64,000 bases of DNA, taken from positions 186,001 to 250,000 of the forward strand of contig JBIQLN010000002.1 in NCBI GenBank assembly GCA_044464225.1, read 5' to 3'. Source of the DNA: 66-474 sp044464225. Lineage in GTDB: Bacteria; Pseudomonadota; Gammaproteobacteria; Xanthomonadales; Rhodanobacteraceae. The translations under genes were made by a program, and so were the position numbers. Positions 54,151-63,102 of the stretch are shown piece by piece; the first letter of the stretch is position 1, and every line of letters begins with the position of its first letter. The notes beneath the pieces were generated by a model, which saw only the letters and a list, made by a program, of their open reading frames with translations, had not been told where the DNA came from and did not search any database.

Positions 54151-54821
54151 TGTTCCAGCACCGCGACGTTCACGTCGGTGCGCCAGCGGAAGCCGAGTTT
54201 CTCGTACAGCGCGATCGCGGAATGGTTGTCCTTCCACGCGTGCAGGAACGGTGTTTCACCGCGCCCTTCGATGCCGGTGCAAACGGTGGCCGACAGGCGG
54301 CGCGCGAGTCCGCGTCCGCGAAAATCGGGATGCGTGCACACGCCGCTCAATTCGGTGTGGCCGGGCACGTGCATGCGTTCGCCCGCCATCGCGGCCAGGC
54401 GGCCGTCGATGCGGATGCCGATGAAATGGCCCATCATGTGGGTGCGCGCGAGGAACGGCCCCGGCTGGGTCAGCTGCGCCAGCGCGAGCATCTCCGGCCC
54501 GTCGGCGTCGCCGAGCGGCAGGATTGCATCGTCGCCGGATTCCGGTTGGATCGGACGCGTCGCGACCATCTGCACCCCCAGCGCGGTCTTGGTGGCGTGC
54601 AGCGCGGAGGGAATCGCGATCGGTGGCACCTGCAGCACGTAGACGTGTTCGCCGGGCTTCACCAGATCCGCCAGGGCACCCAGCGCTTCGGCGCCGTCGT
54701 CGCGTGCCGACGCAAACAGGTTCACGTCGGGCAGATAACGCTTGGCCAGCGGCCCGCCTTCGGACAACGCGGCGTGGCAGGTGGCAAGGCTTTCCCAGAC
54801 GGGCCGATCGAGCACGTGCAT
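54147..54821 (-). CDS. GNAT-family N-acetyltransferase (FR47-like)
   Basis: The protein has 224 residues. The N-terminal half is poorly conserved; the C-terminal half is a GNAT domain with SGVCTHPDFRGRGLARRLSATV (acetyl-CoA motif) and HAWKDNHSAIALYEKLGFRW. The start ATG (complement of 54819-54821) begins MHVLDRPVWE; the frame stays open to 54932 with other possible starts. No operon partner; substrate unknown. Confidence 0.85.
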   Translation of the reverse strand: MHVLDRPVWESLATCHAALSEGGPLAKRYLPDVNLFASARDDGAEALGALADLVKPGEHVYVLQVPPIAIPSALHATKTALGVQMVATRPIQPESGDDAILPLGDADGPEMLALAQLTQPGPFLARTHMMGHFIGIRIDGRLAAMAGERMHVPGHTELSGVCTHPDFRGRGLARRLSATVCTGIEGRGETPFLHAWKDNHSAIALYEKLGFRWRTDVNVAVLEH

Positions 54822-55299
54822 GTTGGATTCCGGAAACGAAATGGCGGCGGCGTTCGTGCAAACGCCACCGCCATTTTCGAAACACCGCAACGATGCTGCA
54901 AGCGCCATCAGGCACCTTCGAGTTTCGGTCATCGCCCAAGAAACTGGATCCCGGCCTGCGCCGGGATGACGAAACAGGTCGATGCTTCCTGCTGCGACAT
55001 CCTGGAAATGGATGCGTCATTCCGGACGAACCCACGAAGTCGGCGAAATCCGGAATCCGCTTTTCAAGCAAAGAGCGACCACCCGCACGGCTTTGGCAGG
55101 TTGGGCTGATCCCGGAACCTGTTCCGGGAGAGCCCAACGGACGTCCGGAATGGGGTGTCGCGGCGTGTGTGTTGCGACCTTGTTGGGCTTCGCTGCGCTC
55201 AGCGCCAACCTGCAACGGCAGATCGCCCGCGCCATCCTTGGCGTTCGCGTTTGCAGTCCTGCAAACGCAGCCGGATTCCCGCGGAACGGCGATGGTGAC
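54822..55299. repeat. Gene-free stretch with several palindromic repeats
   Basis: No gene is seen. It holds ATCCCGGC-CTGC-GCCGGGAT at 54948-54967 followed by GACG, and GTCATTCCGG at 55016-55025. An extended hairpin spans 55101-55137: outer arms TTGGGCT/AGCCCAA enclose TCCCGGAACCTGTTCCGGGA. These belong to the same repeat family as those at 12.7, 47.0, 57.3 and 58.9 kb. ndvA transcription (minus strand) ends beside it. Confidence 0.65.
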
Positions 55300-57072
55300 C
55301 TACGCCGCGACCTCCAGCGGAATCGCACGATCCGGCTCGGCATCCGGCGCGAAGCGGCCCTGCTGGGCCAGCCGCGCGAACATCCCGCCGCGGCGGATCA
55401 GCTCGTCGTAGCGGCCCTGTTCCACCAGCCGGCCCTGATCGAGCACCAGTATCCGGTCGGCGTTGCGCACGGTGGAGAGCCGGTGCGCGATGATGAAGGT
55501 GGTGCGCCCGCGGCTGAGGCGATCCAGCGCGCGCTGGATGCGTGCCTCGGTGATGCTGTCGAGCGCACTGGTGGCTTCGTCGAGGATCAGGATCGGCGCG
55601 TCCTTCAACATCGCGCGCGCGATCGCGAGGCGCTGGCGCTCGCCGCCCGAGAGAGAACGGCCGCGCTCGGCCACCTGCGTCGCGTACCCATCCGGTTTGG
55701 CGCTGATGAAGTCGTGCGCTTCGGCCGCGCGCGCCGCGTCTTCAATATCCGCTGCGCTGACGGCGGGATCACCCACCTTCAGGTTCTCCGCGATGCTGCG
55801 CTGGAACAACCCGGCTTCCTGGAACACCACCGCGATGTTGCGGCGCAGGGAATCGATGTCCACGTCGCGGATGTCGTGGCCGTCGATGGTGATGCGGCCG
55901 CGGTCGGGGTCGTGCGCGCGATACAGCAGGCTCAGCGTGGTCGACTTGCCGGCGCCGGTCGGACCGACCAGCGCGATGCGGCTGCCGGGCGCGGCACTGA
56001 AACTCAGGTCGTGCACGGACGATTGCCGGCCGTCGTAGCTGAAATCGACGTGGTCGAACCGCACCTCGCCGCGCACCGGCGGCAGCGGCGCCGCATCGGG
56101 CGTCGACGCCATCGCCGGCTTCACGTCCATCACCTCGAAGAAGTCGCGCAGCGACTGCGACTGGAAGAACAGGTTGGAAATGAAGCTCGCGAACTGTTCC
56201 AGCCGCCCGATCAGCATCAGCGAGAAGCCGACGAAACTGACGATGCCGCCGATCGATATCTGGCCCCTGGCGTGCAGCATCGCGCCCATCGCGAAGATCG
56301 CGACCACGGTCAGCGTGCTCGCGGCGCGCGTCGCCACCGACAATGCGGCCCAGCCGTTCAGCACGGGGTACTGCGCGGCCAGCGCGCGTGCGGTCAACTT
56401 TTTGAGAGTGCCGACTTCGTCGTCCGCGCGCGTGAAGCTCTGCACCACCGCGACGTTGCCGAGCACGTCGCTGGCGCGCGTCGAGATGGCGTGGAAATGT
56501 TCCTGCACCTCGGCCTGCGCCTTGCGGCTGCGCCGCACGCCCAGCACGTTGAACAGCGCGAAGCCGGCGAGCAGGCCGACCATCAGCAGCGCCAGTCGCC
56601 AGTTGATGTGGAACGCGATCGGGACCATCACCACGATCGCCAGCAGCGTGGTCAGGTGTTCACGGAAGAAACTCAGCCACAGCGTGAACAGGTTGTCGGT
56701 ACCCGAGTGCATGATGCGCTGCAGGCGGCCCGTGTGATGGTTCTGGTGGAACGACATCGGCAGCGAGATCGCATGCCGGAAGAACATCCGGATCGCGTCG
56801 AGCCGGCGACGATGCGCCATGCGGTCGGCGTGCAGCGACACCAGCACGCCGGTCGCGACGCCGCCGAAGCCGACCAGCGCCCAGCCGCCGATCAGCAGCG
56901 CGAGGTTGTGCTTCGCGGGCATGGCGAGTGCATCGACGACCCGGCCGAACAGGATCGGTTCGACGAACAGCACGCAGGCCAGCGCGAGGTTCGCCAACGC
57001 GAGAACGATCGCAAGCTTCCGCTCGGGCGCGAGCAGGCCAAGCACCCGAAGATAAATCCGCCAGAGATACAC
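55300..57072 (-). CDS. ndvA: Beta-1,2-glucan ABC exporter, fused permease/ATPase
   Basis: The protein has 590 residues. Five to six transmembrane helices lie in residues 1-300 (IYLRVLGLLAPERKLAIVLALANLALA, LFVEPILFGRVVDAL and others). The ABC domain follows with Walker A GPTGAGKST, signature LSGGERQRLAIARAM and Walker B ILILDEATSALD. The N-terminal segment is characteristic of NdvA/ChvA glucan exporters, and the ndvB synthase is in this window. It flips cyclic beta-glucan across the inner membrane. The start GTG (complement of 57070-57072) has GGGAG 7 bases upstream; GTG at 57102 is a longer option. Confidence 0.9.
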   Translation of the reverse strand: MYLWRIYLRVLGLLAPERKLAIVLALANLALACVLFVEPILFGRVVDALAMPAKHNLALLIGGWALVGFGGVATGVLVSLHADRMAHRRRLDAIRMFFRHAISLPMSFHQNHHTGRLQRIMHSGTDNLFTLWLSFFREHLTTLLAIVVMVPIAFHINWRLALLMVGLLAGFALFNVLGVRRSRKAQAEVQEHFHAISTRASDVLGNVAVVQSFTRADDEVGTLKKLTARALAAQYPVLNGWAALSVATRAASTLTVVAIFAMGAMLHARGQISIGGIVSFVGFSLMLIGRLEQFASFISNLFFQSQSLRDFFEVMDVKPAMASTPDAAPLPPVRGEVRFDHVDFSYDGRQSSVHDLSFSAAPGSRIALVGPTGAGKSTTLSLLYRAHDPDRGRITIDGHDIRDVDIDSLRRNIAVVFQEAGLFQRSIAENLKVGDPAVSAADIEDAARAAEAHDFISAKPDGYATQVAERGRSLSGGERQRLAIARAMLKDAPILILDEATSALDSITEARIQRALDRLSRGRTTFIIAHRLSTVRNADRILVLDQGRLVEQGRYDELIRRGGMFARLAQQGRFAPDAEPDRAIPLEVAA

Positions 57073-57334
57073 GAGTGGACTCCCGGTCCAAAAGTTGCGC
57101 ACTACTTAACCAAACGCGCGCTGGCGTCGCACTGAACAAAACGCCTGTCTGAAATGACTGTTCAGACATGAGTGGGTCTCGATCGAGAGCTGCGTCACGG
57201 CTCGCTTTCCGGCTAACGGAAATGTAACTTCATACAGGCTGTCGCGCGGCCGCTTCGACCTGCGAAGTGTCGACGCCAGACCTGGCGACGACGGTCACGC
57301 GCCTCACCGACCATGCGTCGCCTCACCCCGTGTC

Positions 57335-57420
57335 GTCATTCCGGTGTGGGGGTCCATCTCCGCCCGAAACCGGTTCCGGGTTCTGCCGCCGATGAAGCCC
57401 GGCGTCAGCCCCGGAATGAC
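57335..57420. repeat. 86-bp element with inverted termini
   Basis: The ends are perfect 10-bp inverted repeats, GTCATTCCGG (57335-57344) and CCGGAATGAC (57411-57420). The interior is GC-rich with AACCGGTTCCGGGTT. It has the size and form of a REP/MITE-like element. It lies between ndvA and gshA in a 393-bp gene-free stretch (57073-57465) that otherwise shows only the ndvA upstream region. Confidence 0.65.
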
Positions 57421-57465
57421 CGATTGCAGGATTCCACGGACGCCGCGCGGATCGGCGCCGGGAGA

Positions 57466-58830
57466 TCAATAGGCGAATTCGCGGAACACGGGGTCGACGC
57501 TGCCGTGCCATTCGGTGCGGAACAGCTCCAGCTTGCGTTCGGCCGGCGTCTGGTTGGCTTCGGCGAACTCGATCAACGGCTGCAGGAACATGGTCTCGTC
57601 CACGCCATTGCGGTTCAGCTTCGCACGCCGCTTGAGGCCCTGCCCCGCGATTTCCAGCGTGCACAGCGCCAACTCCCGCACGGTCCCGCCGCGGAACGGC
57701 AGCTTCAATGCGTGCTTCGGCACCCCATCGCGCAACGCGTGGCGTTCGGCCATCGAGAAGTCCTTCACCAGATCCCACGCGGCATCGAGTGCGGCGGTGT
57801 CGTACAGCAATCCCACCCAGAACGCCGGCAGCGCGCACAGGCGATTGGATGGTCCACCGTCGGCACCGCGCATTTCGAGATACTGCTTCAGGCGCACTTC
57901 GGGAAACGCCGTGGTCATGTGGTCGGACCAGTCGCGCAGCGTGGGTTTCTCGCCGGGCAAGGCGGGCAGTTTGCCCTCCAGGAAATCGCGGAACGACTGC
58001 CCGGCGCAATCGATGTAACGATCGCCGCGGTGCACGAAATACATCGGCACGTCGAGCAGGTAATCGACATAGCGTTCGAACCCGAACCCGTCGGCAAACA
58101 CGAAATCCAGCATGCCGGTACGGTCGGGATCGGTGTCGGTCCAGATGTGCGAACGGTAACTCTGGAACCCGTTGGGCTGGCCCTCGGTGAACGGCGAATC
58201 GGCGAACAGTGCCGTGGCGATCGGCTGCAGCGCCAGCGACACGCGGAACTTCTTCACCATGTCGGCTTCGTCGGCGAAGTCGAGGTTCACCTGCACGGTG
58301 CAGGTGCGGGTCATCATGTCGAGCCCAAGCGAACCGACCGTCGGCATGTAGCGGCGCATGATCGCGTAACGGCCCTTGGGCATCCACGGCATGTCTTCGC
58401 GCTTCCACTTCGGCTGGAACCCCATGCCGAGGATGCCGAGCTGCAGCGGTTCGGCCGCACGGCGCACGCAATCGAGGTGTTCCTGCACTTCGCAGCAGGT
58501 CTGGTGGATGGTTTCCAGCGGCGCACCGGAAAGTTCGAGCTGGCCCGCGGGTTCCAGTGTCACCGATGCCGCGCCGCGCATCAGCGCGATCACGTTGCCG
58601 TCTTCCTCCACCGGGTCCCAGCCGCAGCCTGCGACGCCTTTCAGCAGTGCGCCGATGCCGCGCTCGCCTTCGTATGGCGGCGGACGCAAGTCGTCGGCGC
58701 GGAACACGAACTTCTCGTGCTCGGTGCCGATCTTCCACTGCCCGGCCGGACGACTGCCGGCGGCGAGGTATTCCGCGAGCTGCACGCGCCGTTCGATCGG
58801 TTGTTCGGCAACGTGGCTGGGACCGGACAT
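57466..58830 (-). CDS. gshA: Glutamate-cysteine ligase, plant/proteobacterial type
   Basis: The protein has 454 residues. WKIGTEHEKFVF begins the GCS2 fold, TLEPAGQLELSGAPL holds ATP/metal ligands, and the YMPTVGSLGLDMMTRTCTVQVNLDF and PMYFVHRGD segments are typical of this branch (GshA of alpha-/some gammaproteobacteria and plants, related to EgtA). It joins glutamate and cysteine in the first step of glutathione synthesis. The start ATG (complement of 58828-58830) begins MSGPSH; a TTG two codons earlier is possible. It stands alone between two repeat elements. Confidence 0.93.
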   Translation of the reverse strand: MSGPSHVAEQPIERRVQLAEYLAAGSRPAGQWKIGTEHEKFVFRADDLRPPPYEGERGIGALLKGVAGCGWDPVEEDGNVIALMRGAASVTLEPAGQLELSGAPLETIHQTCCEVQEHLDCVRRAAEPLQLGILGMGFQPKWKREDMPWMPKGRYAIMRRYMPTVGSLGLDMMTRTCTVQVNLDFADEADMVKKFRVSLALQPIATALFADSPFTEGQPNGFQSYRSHIWTDTDPDRTGMLDFVFADGFGFERYVDYLLDVPMYFVHRGDRYIDCAGQSFRDFLEGKLPALPGEKPTLRDWSDHMTTAFPEVRLKQYLEMRGADGGPSNRLCALPAFWVGLLYDTAALDAAWDLVKDFSMAERHALRDGVPKHALKLPFRGGTVRELALCTLEIAGQGLKRRAKLNRNGVDETMFLQPLIEFAEANQTPAERKLELFRTEWHGSVDPVFREFAY

Positions 58831-58909
58831 GCGCAAGCCTTGAGATGGGCAAGGCGATCAAGATGGGGTGGCGTCAGGGATTGCGCAAGAGCCGATCGGA
58901 AGCTGGCTC

Positions 58910-59000
58910 GTCATTCCCGACGCCGCGCAGCGGCGATCCGGAACCCGGTGCCTCGGGTTCGAGCCCAATGAATCACTGGATTCCCGCTTTCGCGGGAATG
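58910..59000. repeat. Palindromic repeat element with inverted ends
   Basis: The ends GTCATTCCC and GGGAATG are inverted. Inside is a perfect hairpin ATTCCCGC-TTTC-GCGGGAAT at 58980-58999 and CCGCGCAGCGGCG. The element lies between the gshA start and the engB stop. Confidence 0.6.
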
Positions 59001-59024
59001 GCCAAAACGCATCAAGACAGGTTT

Positions 59025-59684
59025 CTAGCCGAAGAGGCCCGCCGTCGCGGCGCGCGCTTCGTCGAGGCCGGTGCCGGCCGGTGCAGAAAACGCGATGGTT
59101 TGCGCGTGCCAGTGTTGCCGGGTGATTTCGGCATCGACCTCCCGCTGGCGCGTGCGGGCCTGGGCGCGCGACAGCTTGTCGGCCTTGCTGAGCAGCACCA
59201 GGCACGGCAATGCGATTTCCGCGCAGTAGGCCAGCATCTGCCGGTCGAACGGCGTCAGTGCGTGGCGGATGTCGGCGATCAGCACCAGCGCGCGCAACGA
59301 CTCGCGGTTGCGCAGGTAATGATCGATCGCCTGCCGCCAGTGAGCGCGCAAGGCGGGCGGCACCTTGGCGTAACCGTAGCCCGGCAGGTCCACCAGGCGG
59401 CGGCCGTCCGGCAGTGCGAACACCACCAGTTGCTGGGTGCGTCCGGGCGTCTTGCTGGTGCGCGCCAGCGCCGTCTGGCCGGTCAGCGCGTTGAGCGCCG
59501 AGGACTTGCCGGCGTTGGAGCGCCCGGCGAACGCGATTTCCGCGCCCGTATCCGGCGGCAACTGGTCGGGGCGATGCGCCGCCAGCACGAACGCCGCGCC
59601 GCGCAGGGGATTGTCGGATGCCCGCGAAGGTTCCCGGACCCGGGTTCCGGCAGGTCGTGGATCGGGGCGGCGTGTTTGACGCAT
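59025..59684 (-). CDS. engB: Ribosome biogenesis GTP-binding protein YihA/EngB
   Basis: The protein has 219 residues. G1 is GRSNAGKSS, G2 the SKTPGRTQ Thr, G3 DLPGYGYA and G4 SKADK. EngB assists late assembly of the 50S subunit. The start ATG (complement of 59682-59684) begins MRQTRR; the frame extends upstream to 59741 but across the cytochrome c4 promoter. It is divergent from the cytochrome gene, an arrangement usual in this order. Confidence 0.95.
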   Translation of the reverse strand: MRQTRRPDPRPAGTRVREPSRASDNPLRGAAFVLAAHRPDQLPPDTGAEIAFAGRSNAGKSSALNALTGQTALARTSKTPGRTQQLVVFALPDGRRLVDLPGYGYAKVPPALRAHWRQAIDHYLRNRESLRALVLIADIRHALTPFDRQMLAYCAEIALPCLVLLSKADKLSRAQARTRQREVDAEITRQHWHAQTIAFSAPAGTGLDEARAATAGLFG

Positions 59685-59705
59685 GTTTGTGCTCGCGGCG
59701 ATAAT
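59676..59705 (+). promoter_or_regulatory. Promoter of the cytochrome c4 gene
   Basis: TTGACG (59676-59681) and GATAAT (59700-59705) are separated by 18 bases. A ribosome site GGGAGAGAGG follows near 59749, before ATG 59763. The -35 region overlaps the engB start codon on the other strand. Confidence 0.6.
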
Positions 59706-59762
59706 CCCGCGGTTCGCGCCGGCTCCAGCGCCGGTGCTCATGCTTACGGGAGAGAGGATTCT

Positions 59763-60569
59763 ATGGGTTTCCGGCGCTCAGCAGTCGTCCTTGTCATGCT
59801 CGCCGCCTCGGCGCCGGTCGCGGTGGCGTGGTCCGCGCCGCAGGCCAACACCGAGCCGAAACCGGCCACGAGCGCCCCCGCCAGCGCATCCAGCGCCGCC
59901 GCACCGGCCAGCGCGGAAAGCGCATCCAAGGCTGCCGAAACCGCGCTCGCGCAACTCCAAGCAGTGAAGACCCGGCCCGGCGATGCCAAGGCGGGCCAGG
60001 CCAAGGCCGCCGCATGCGGCGCCTGCCACGGCATGGACGGCAATTCCACCGACGCGCAGTATCCCAAACTCGCGGGCCAGAGCGAACAGTACATCGTCAG
60101 CCAGTTGATGCGCTTCAAGAGCGGCACCCGCGAGAACGCGATCATGCAGGGCATGGCATCCACGCTTTCGCCGCAGGACATGCACGACGTCGGCGCCTAC
60201 TTCGCCGCGCAGAAGCGCCTGCCGGGCGTGGCCGACGCGAAGCTGGCCGGCGATGGCGAAAAGCTGTACCGCGATGGCGATGCCAGCCGCGGCATCCCGG
60301 CCTGCATGGCCTGCCACGGTCCGGACGGCGCCGGCAATCCGGGCTGGCGCGTGCCGAACATCGGCGGCCAGCACGCCGATTACGTACAGGCGCAACTGAA
60401 GGCCTGGCACGACGGCGCAAGCTGGGGCAGCGATGCCCACGCCAGGATCATGCCGGCGATCGCCCAGCACCTGACGGAGCAGGACATTTCCGCGGTTTCG
60501 AGCTACGTCGAAGGCCTGCACGCGGCACCGGAAGCCAAGGCCGCGACCAAGCCCGACGCCATCGATTGA
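59763..60569 (+). CDS. Diheme cytochrome c4
   Basis: The protein has 268 residues with a signal peptide (RRSAVVLVMLAASAPVAVA) and an Ala/Pro/Ser-rich linker at 25-65 that is longer than in most c4 proteins. Two haem-binding sites are CGACH (Cys85, Cys88, His89) and CMACH (Cys181, Cys184, His185), with MQGMAS and ARIMPAIA providing the likely Met ligands. It carries electrons in the periplasm toward terminal oxidases. A terminator-like hairpin lies between it and the dsbA gene. Confidence 0.93.
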   Translation: MGFRRSAVVLVMLAASAPVAVAWSAPQANTEPKPATSAPASASSAAAPASAESASKAAETALAQLQAVKTRPGDAKAGQAKAAACGACHGMDGNSTDAQYPKLAGQSEQYIVSQLMRFKSGTRENAIMQGMASTLSPQDMHDVGAYFAAQKRLPGVADAKLAGDGEKLYRDGDASRGIPACMACHGPDGAGNPGWRVPNIGGQHADYVQAQLKAWHDGASWGSDAHARIMPAIAQHLTEQDISAVSSYVEGLHAAPEAKAATKPDAID

Positions 60570-60605
60570 ACCCGCCGCGCCGGCGCGCGGTCGAATTCAG
60601 GAAGA

Positions 60606-60630
60606 GGCCGGCACACTTGCCGGCCGTTTT
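60606..60630 (+). terminator. Rho-independent terminator after cytochrome c4
   Basis: The 8-bp stem GGCCGGCA-CACT-TGCCGGCC at 60606-60625 is followed by GTTTT. It ends 22 bp before the dsbA start, so some read-through into dsbA is possible. Confidence 0.8.
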
Positions 60631-60651
60631 CCGAAACGCGGGGATCCGAGC

Positions 60652-61350
60652 ATGACCAAACGTAGCGCTGTGTTCCTGTTGCTGGCCGTCGTCGCCGGTG
60701 TCGCCTTCGCGCAGACGCCGCAGCAATGGACCGAAGGCAAGCAGTATTTCGCCATTCCGAATCCGCAGCCGACCGGCCAGCCGGACAAGGTCGTGGTGAC
60801 CGAGGTGTTCTCGTTCGGCTGCCCGGCCTGCAACCAGTTCGAGCCGTACCTCGACAAGCTGCGCGCCGAACTGCCCGCGGGCACGGTGCTGCAGTTCGTG
60901 CCGGCAAGCTGGCATCCCAACGAAGACTGGCCCGTGTTCCAGCGCGCCTACTTCACCGCCAAGGCGCTGGGCGTGGACACACCGGCCTCGCACGACGCGA
61001 TGTTCAAGGCGATCTGGGGACCGAACGGTCCACTCGCCACCTACGATCCGGCCACCCAGCGTCCCAAGGCCGAGGCGAACCTGCCGAAGATCGAGGACGT
61101 CGCCAAATTCTATGCGAAATTCGGCGCCAAGCCGGACGAGTTCGTCGCGACCGCCAATTCGTTCGCGGTCAACCTGGAAATGAAACGCGCCGACCAGCAG
61201 ATCATGGCGTGGGGCGTGGACAGCACCCCGACCATGGTGATCGACGGCAAGTGGCGTTTGACACCGGCCAGCACCGGCGGCGCACAGCAGGCCGTCGACC
61301 TGACGCTGTACCTGGTCAACAAGGAACTGGCCGCGAAGAAGGCCAAGTGA
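60652..61350 (+). CDS. DsbA-family thiol:disulfide oxidoreductase, first of a tandem pair
   Basis: The protein has 232 residues with a signal peptide (KRSAVFLLLAVVAGVAFA). The active site CPAC (Cys57-Cys60) is in EVFSFGCPACNQF and the cis-Pro loop in VDSTPTMVI. It belongs to the DsbA fold and introduces or carries disulfides in the periplasm; the CPAC dipeptide differs from the CPHC of E. coli DsbA. ATG 60652. The second dsbA-like gene starts one base after its stop. Confidence 0.92.
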   Translation: MTKRSAVFLLLAVVAGVAFAQTPQQWTEGKQYFAIPNPQPTGQPDKVVVTEVFSFGCPACNQFEPYLDKLRAELPAGTVLQFVPASWHPNEDWPVFQRAYFTAKALGVDTPASHDAMFKAIWGPNGPLATYDPATQRPKAEANLPKIEDVAKFYAKFGAKPDEFVATANSFAVNLEMKRADQQIMAWGVDSTPTMVIDGKWRLTPASTGGAQQAVDLTLYLVNKELAAKKAK

Positions 61351-61351
61351 G

Positions 61352-62104
61352 ATGGGCACGGCGCGCATGATCCGCGTTGTCCTGCTCGCATGCGGGCTGC
61401 TGCTGACGGCCGCGTGTTCGGCGCACAACGAGGGCGGCAACGACGGCCCGGCCGCGTCGGCCGGCGCCGCACCCGGCGCGACGACCGCGAGCGTGCCGGC
61501 CCCCGCGGGTTCCACGCAATTCACCGAAGGCAAGGAATACGTCGCGCTGAAGCTGCCGGCCGGCCAGGCGCAACCCACCGGTCCGGTAGAGGTAGTCGAG
61601 GTGTTTTCCTACGGCTGCCCGCACTGCGCGGAATTCGCGCCGTACATGGACAAGCTGCGCGCCGGCCTGCCGAAGGACGTCGAGGTGCGCTACATGCCGG
61701 CCGTGTTCAGCGCCGCGTGGATGCCCTACGCGCAGGCGTTCTACGCGGCCAAGCAGCTCGGCGTGCTGGAGCAGACCCACGACGCGATGTTCCAGGCGAT
61801 GCTGGAACATTATCCGCTCAATTCGCTGCAGGACATGGCGAACTGGTACGGCCGCCACGGCGTGGATCCGCAGAAGTTCATGGCCGCGGCCACCAGTGCC
61901 GAAACCGCCCGACGGATGACCGACGACCAGCACACCGAAATCGGTTGGGGCATCGATGCCACGCCGACCCTGGTGGTCGGGCGCCGCGCCAGCGACGCGA
62001 AAGATGCGCCGTTCGTGGCGCTGATGCGCAGTGCCGAAGTCCACAGCTATGCGCAACTCCAGCAGCTCGGCCTCTGGATGACCCGGAAGGTCGAGCAACG
62101 CTGA
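61352..62104 (+). CDS. DsbA-family thiol:disulfide oxidoreductase, lipoprotein
   Basis: The protein has 250 residues. The N-terminus has a lipoprotein signal (VVLLACGLLLTAAC, Cys22), followed by a Gly/Ala/Pro linker and a DsbA fold with CPHC (Cys89-Cys92) in EVFSYGCPHCAEF and cis-Pro in DATPTLVVG. It is closely related to the upstream protein but is anchored to a membrane. The start could also be ATG 61367 (MIRVVLL). The two are co-transcribed. Confidence 0.92.
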   Translation: MGTARMIRVVLLACGLLLTAACSAHNEGGNDGPAASAGAAPGATTASVPAPAGSTQFTEGKEYVALKLPAGQAQPTGPVEVVEVFSYGCPHCAEFAPYMDKLRAGLPKDVEVRYMPAVFSAAWMPYAQAFYAAKQLGVLEQTHDAMFQAMLEHYPLNSLQDMANWYGRHGVDPQKFMAAATSAETARRMTDDQHTEIGWGIDATPTLVVGRRASDAKDAPFVALMRSAEVHSYAQLQQLGLWMTRKVEQR

Positions 62105-62159
62105 AGACGCGCGCGCCGTCACGCGGCGTACGCCGGCAAAGTGCTACGCTGATCCGGTC

Positions 62160-62951
62160 ATGAATTCCGAGCTTGCCGCCACGCCGGCCGACAACACCTT
62201 GCGCATCTTGAGTTGCAACATCCTCGCCGGCGCGAGCGTGAAGCGTTACCACGAGTACTTCACGCGCAGCTGGGGTGCGGTGCTGCCGGGCAAATACAAG
62301 CTCGGCAATCTCGACAACCTTGCCCGTTCGATTGCCGAGTTCGACGTGATCGGCCTGCAGGAGGCCGACGCCGGCAGCATCCGTTCCGGTTTCCTCAACC
62401 AGACCCGCTACCTCGCGGAAACATCCGGCCTGCCGTACTGGAGCCATCAGCCCAACCGCAAACTCTCCAATGTCTCGCACACGGCCAATGGCCTGATCAG
62501 CCGCACGCAGCCGTTGGAAGTGCTGGACTACCCCCTCCCGGGCCGGCTGCGCGGACGCGGGGTGTTGCTGGCGCGATACGGCGCGGGACGTGAAGCCCTG
62601 ACGGTTGCGGTGGCGCACCTGTCGCTGGGCGTGCAATCGCGCCAGCGCCAGATCGACTTCATCGCCGACCTGTTGCACGACCGGCCCAACGCGGTGCTGA
62701 TGGGCGACTTCAACTGCCCGCCCGACTGCCCGGAATTGCGGAGCCTGTTCGCGCACACCGCGCTGGCGCCGCCGGCGAACCCGCAGCCGACGTTTCCGAG
62801 TTGGCGGCCGCAGCGCGCGATCGACCATATCCTGGTGACTTCGCACATCGAGGTCGAACGGATGTGGACGTTGCCCGCCGCCTTTTCCGACCACCTGCCG
62901 CTGGCCGCGGAGATCCGCGTGCCCGTGACCGCGTTGCAGGCGGCGGCCTGA
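62160..62951 (+). CDS. Endonuclease/exonuclease/phosphatase (EEP) family protein
   Basis: The protein has 263 residues. EEP-fold motifs: RILSCNIL, IGLQEAD with the metal-binding Glu, VAVAHLSLG, LMGDFNCP with Asp/Asn, and FSDHLPLAAEI with the catalytic Asp-His. No signal peptide is visible. The substrate may be nucleic acid, a phospholipid head group or a phosphate ester. ATG 62160 lies 55 bp after the dsbA pair. The end is followed by 151 bp up to the slt gene. Confidence 0.9.
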   Translation: MNSELAATPADNTLRILSCNILAGASVKRYHEYFTRSWGAVLPGKYKLGNLDNLARSIAEFDVIGLQEADAGSIRSGFLNQTRYLAETSGLPYWSHQPNRKLSNVSHTANGLISRTQPLEVLDYPLPGRLRGRGVLLARYGAGREALTVAVAHLSLGVQSRQRQIDFIADLLHDRPNAVLMGDFNCPPDCPELRSLFAHTALAPPANPQPTFPSWRPQRAIDHILVTSHIEVERMWTLPAAFSDHLPLAAEIRVPVTALQAAA

Positions 62952-63102
62952 GCAGGTCGCCCGCAACGAGCGCTCGTCGCCATGACGCCTGATGCGCCGT
63001 GGCCCCGGGTTCCCGGGGGCGACATTGCCCCACCGCGACGCAACGCGCGCGTGAAACATTCATCCAACGAACCATCGGGGCGATTCGTCTAGAATCGTTC
63101 CG

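Noticed and set aside
63081..63097. Inverted repeat CGATTC-GTCTA-GAATCG upstream of slt as an operator
   Set aside because: The arms are only 6 bp and the repeat arises around the -10 TAGAAT; no regulator is linked to it.
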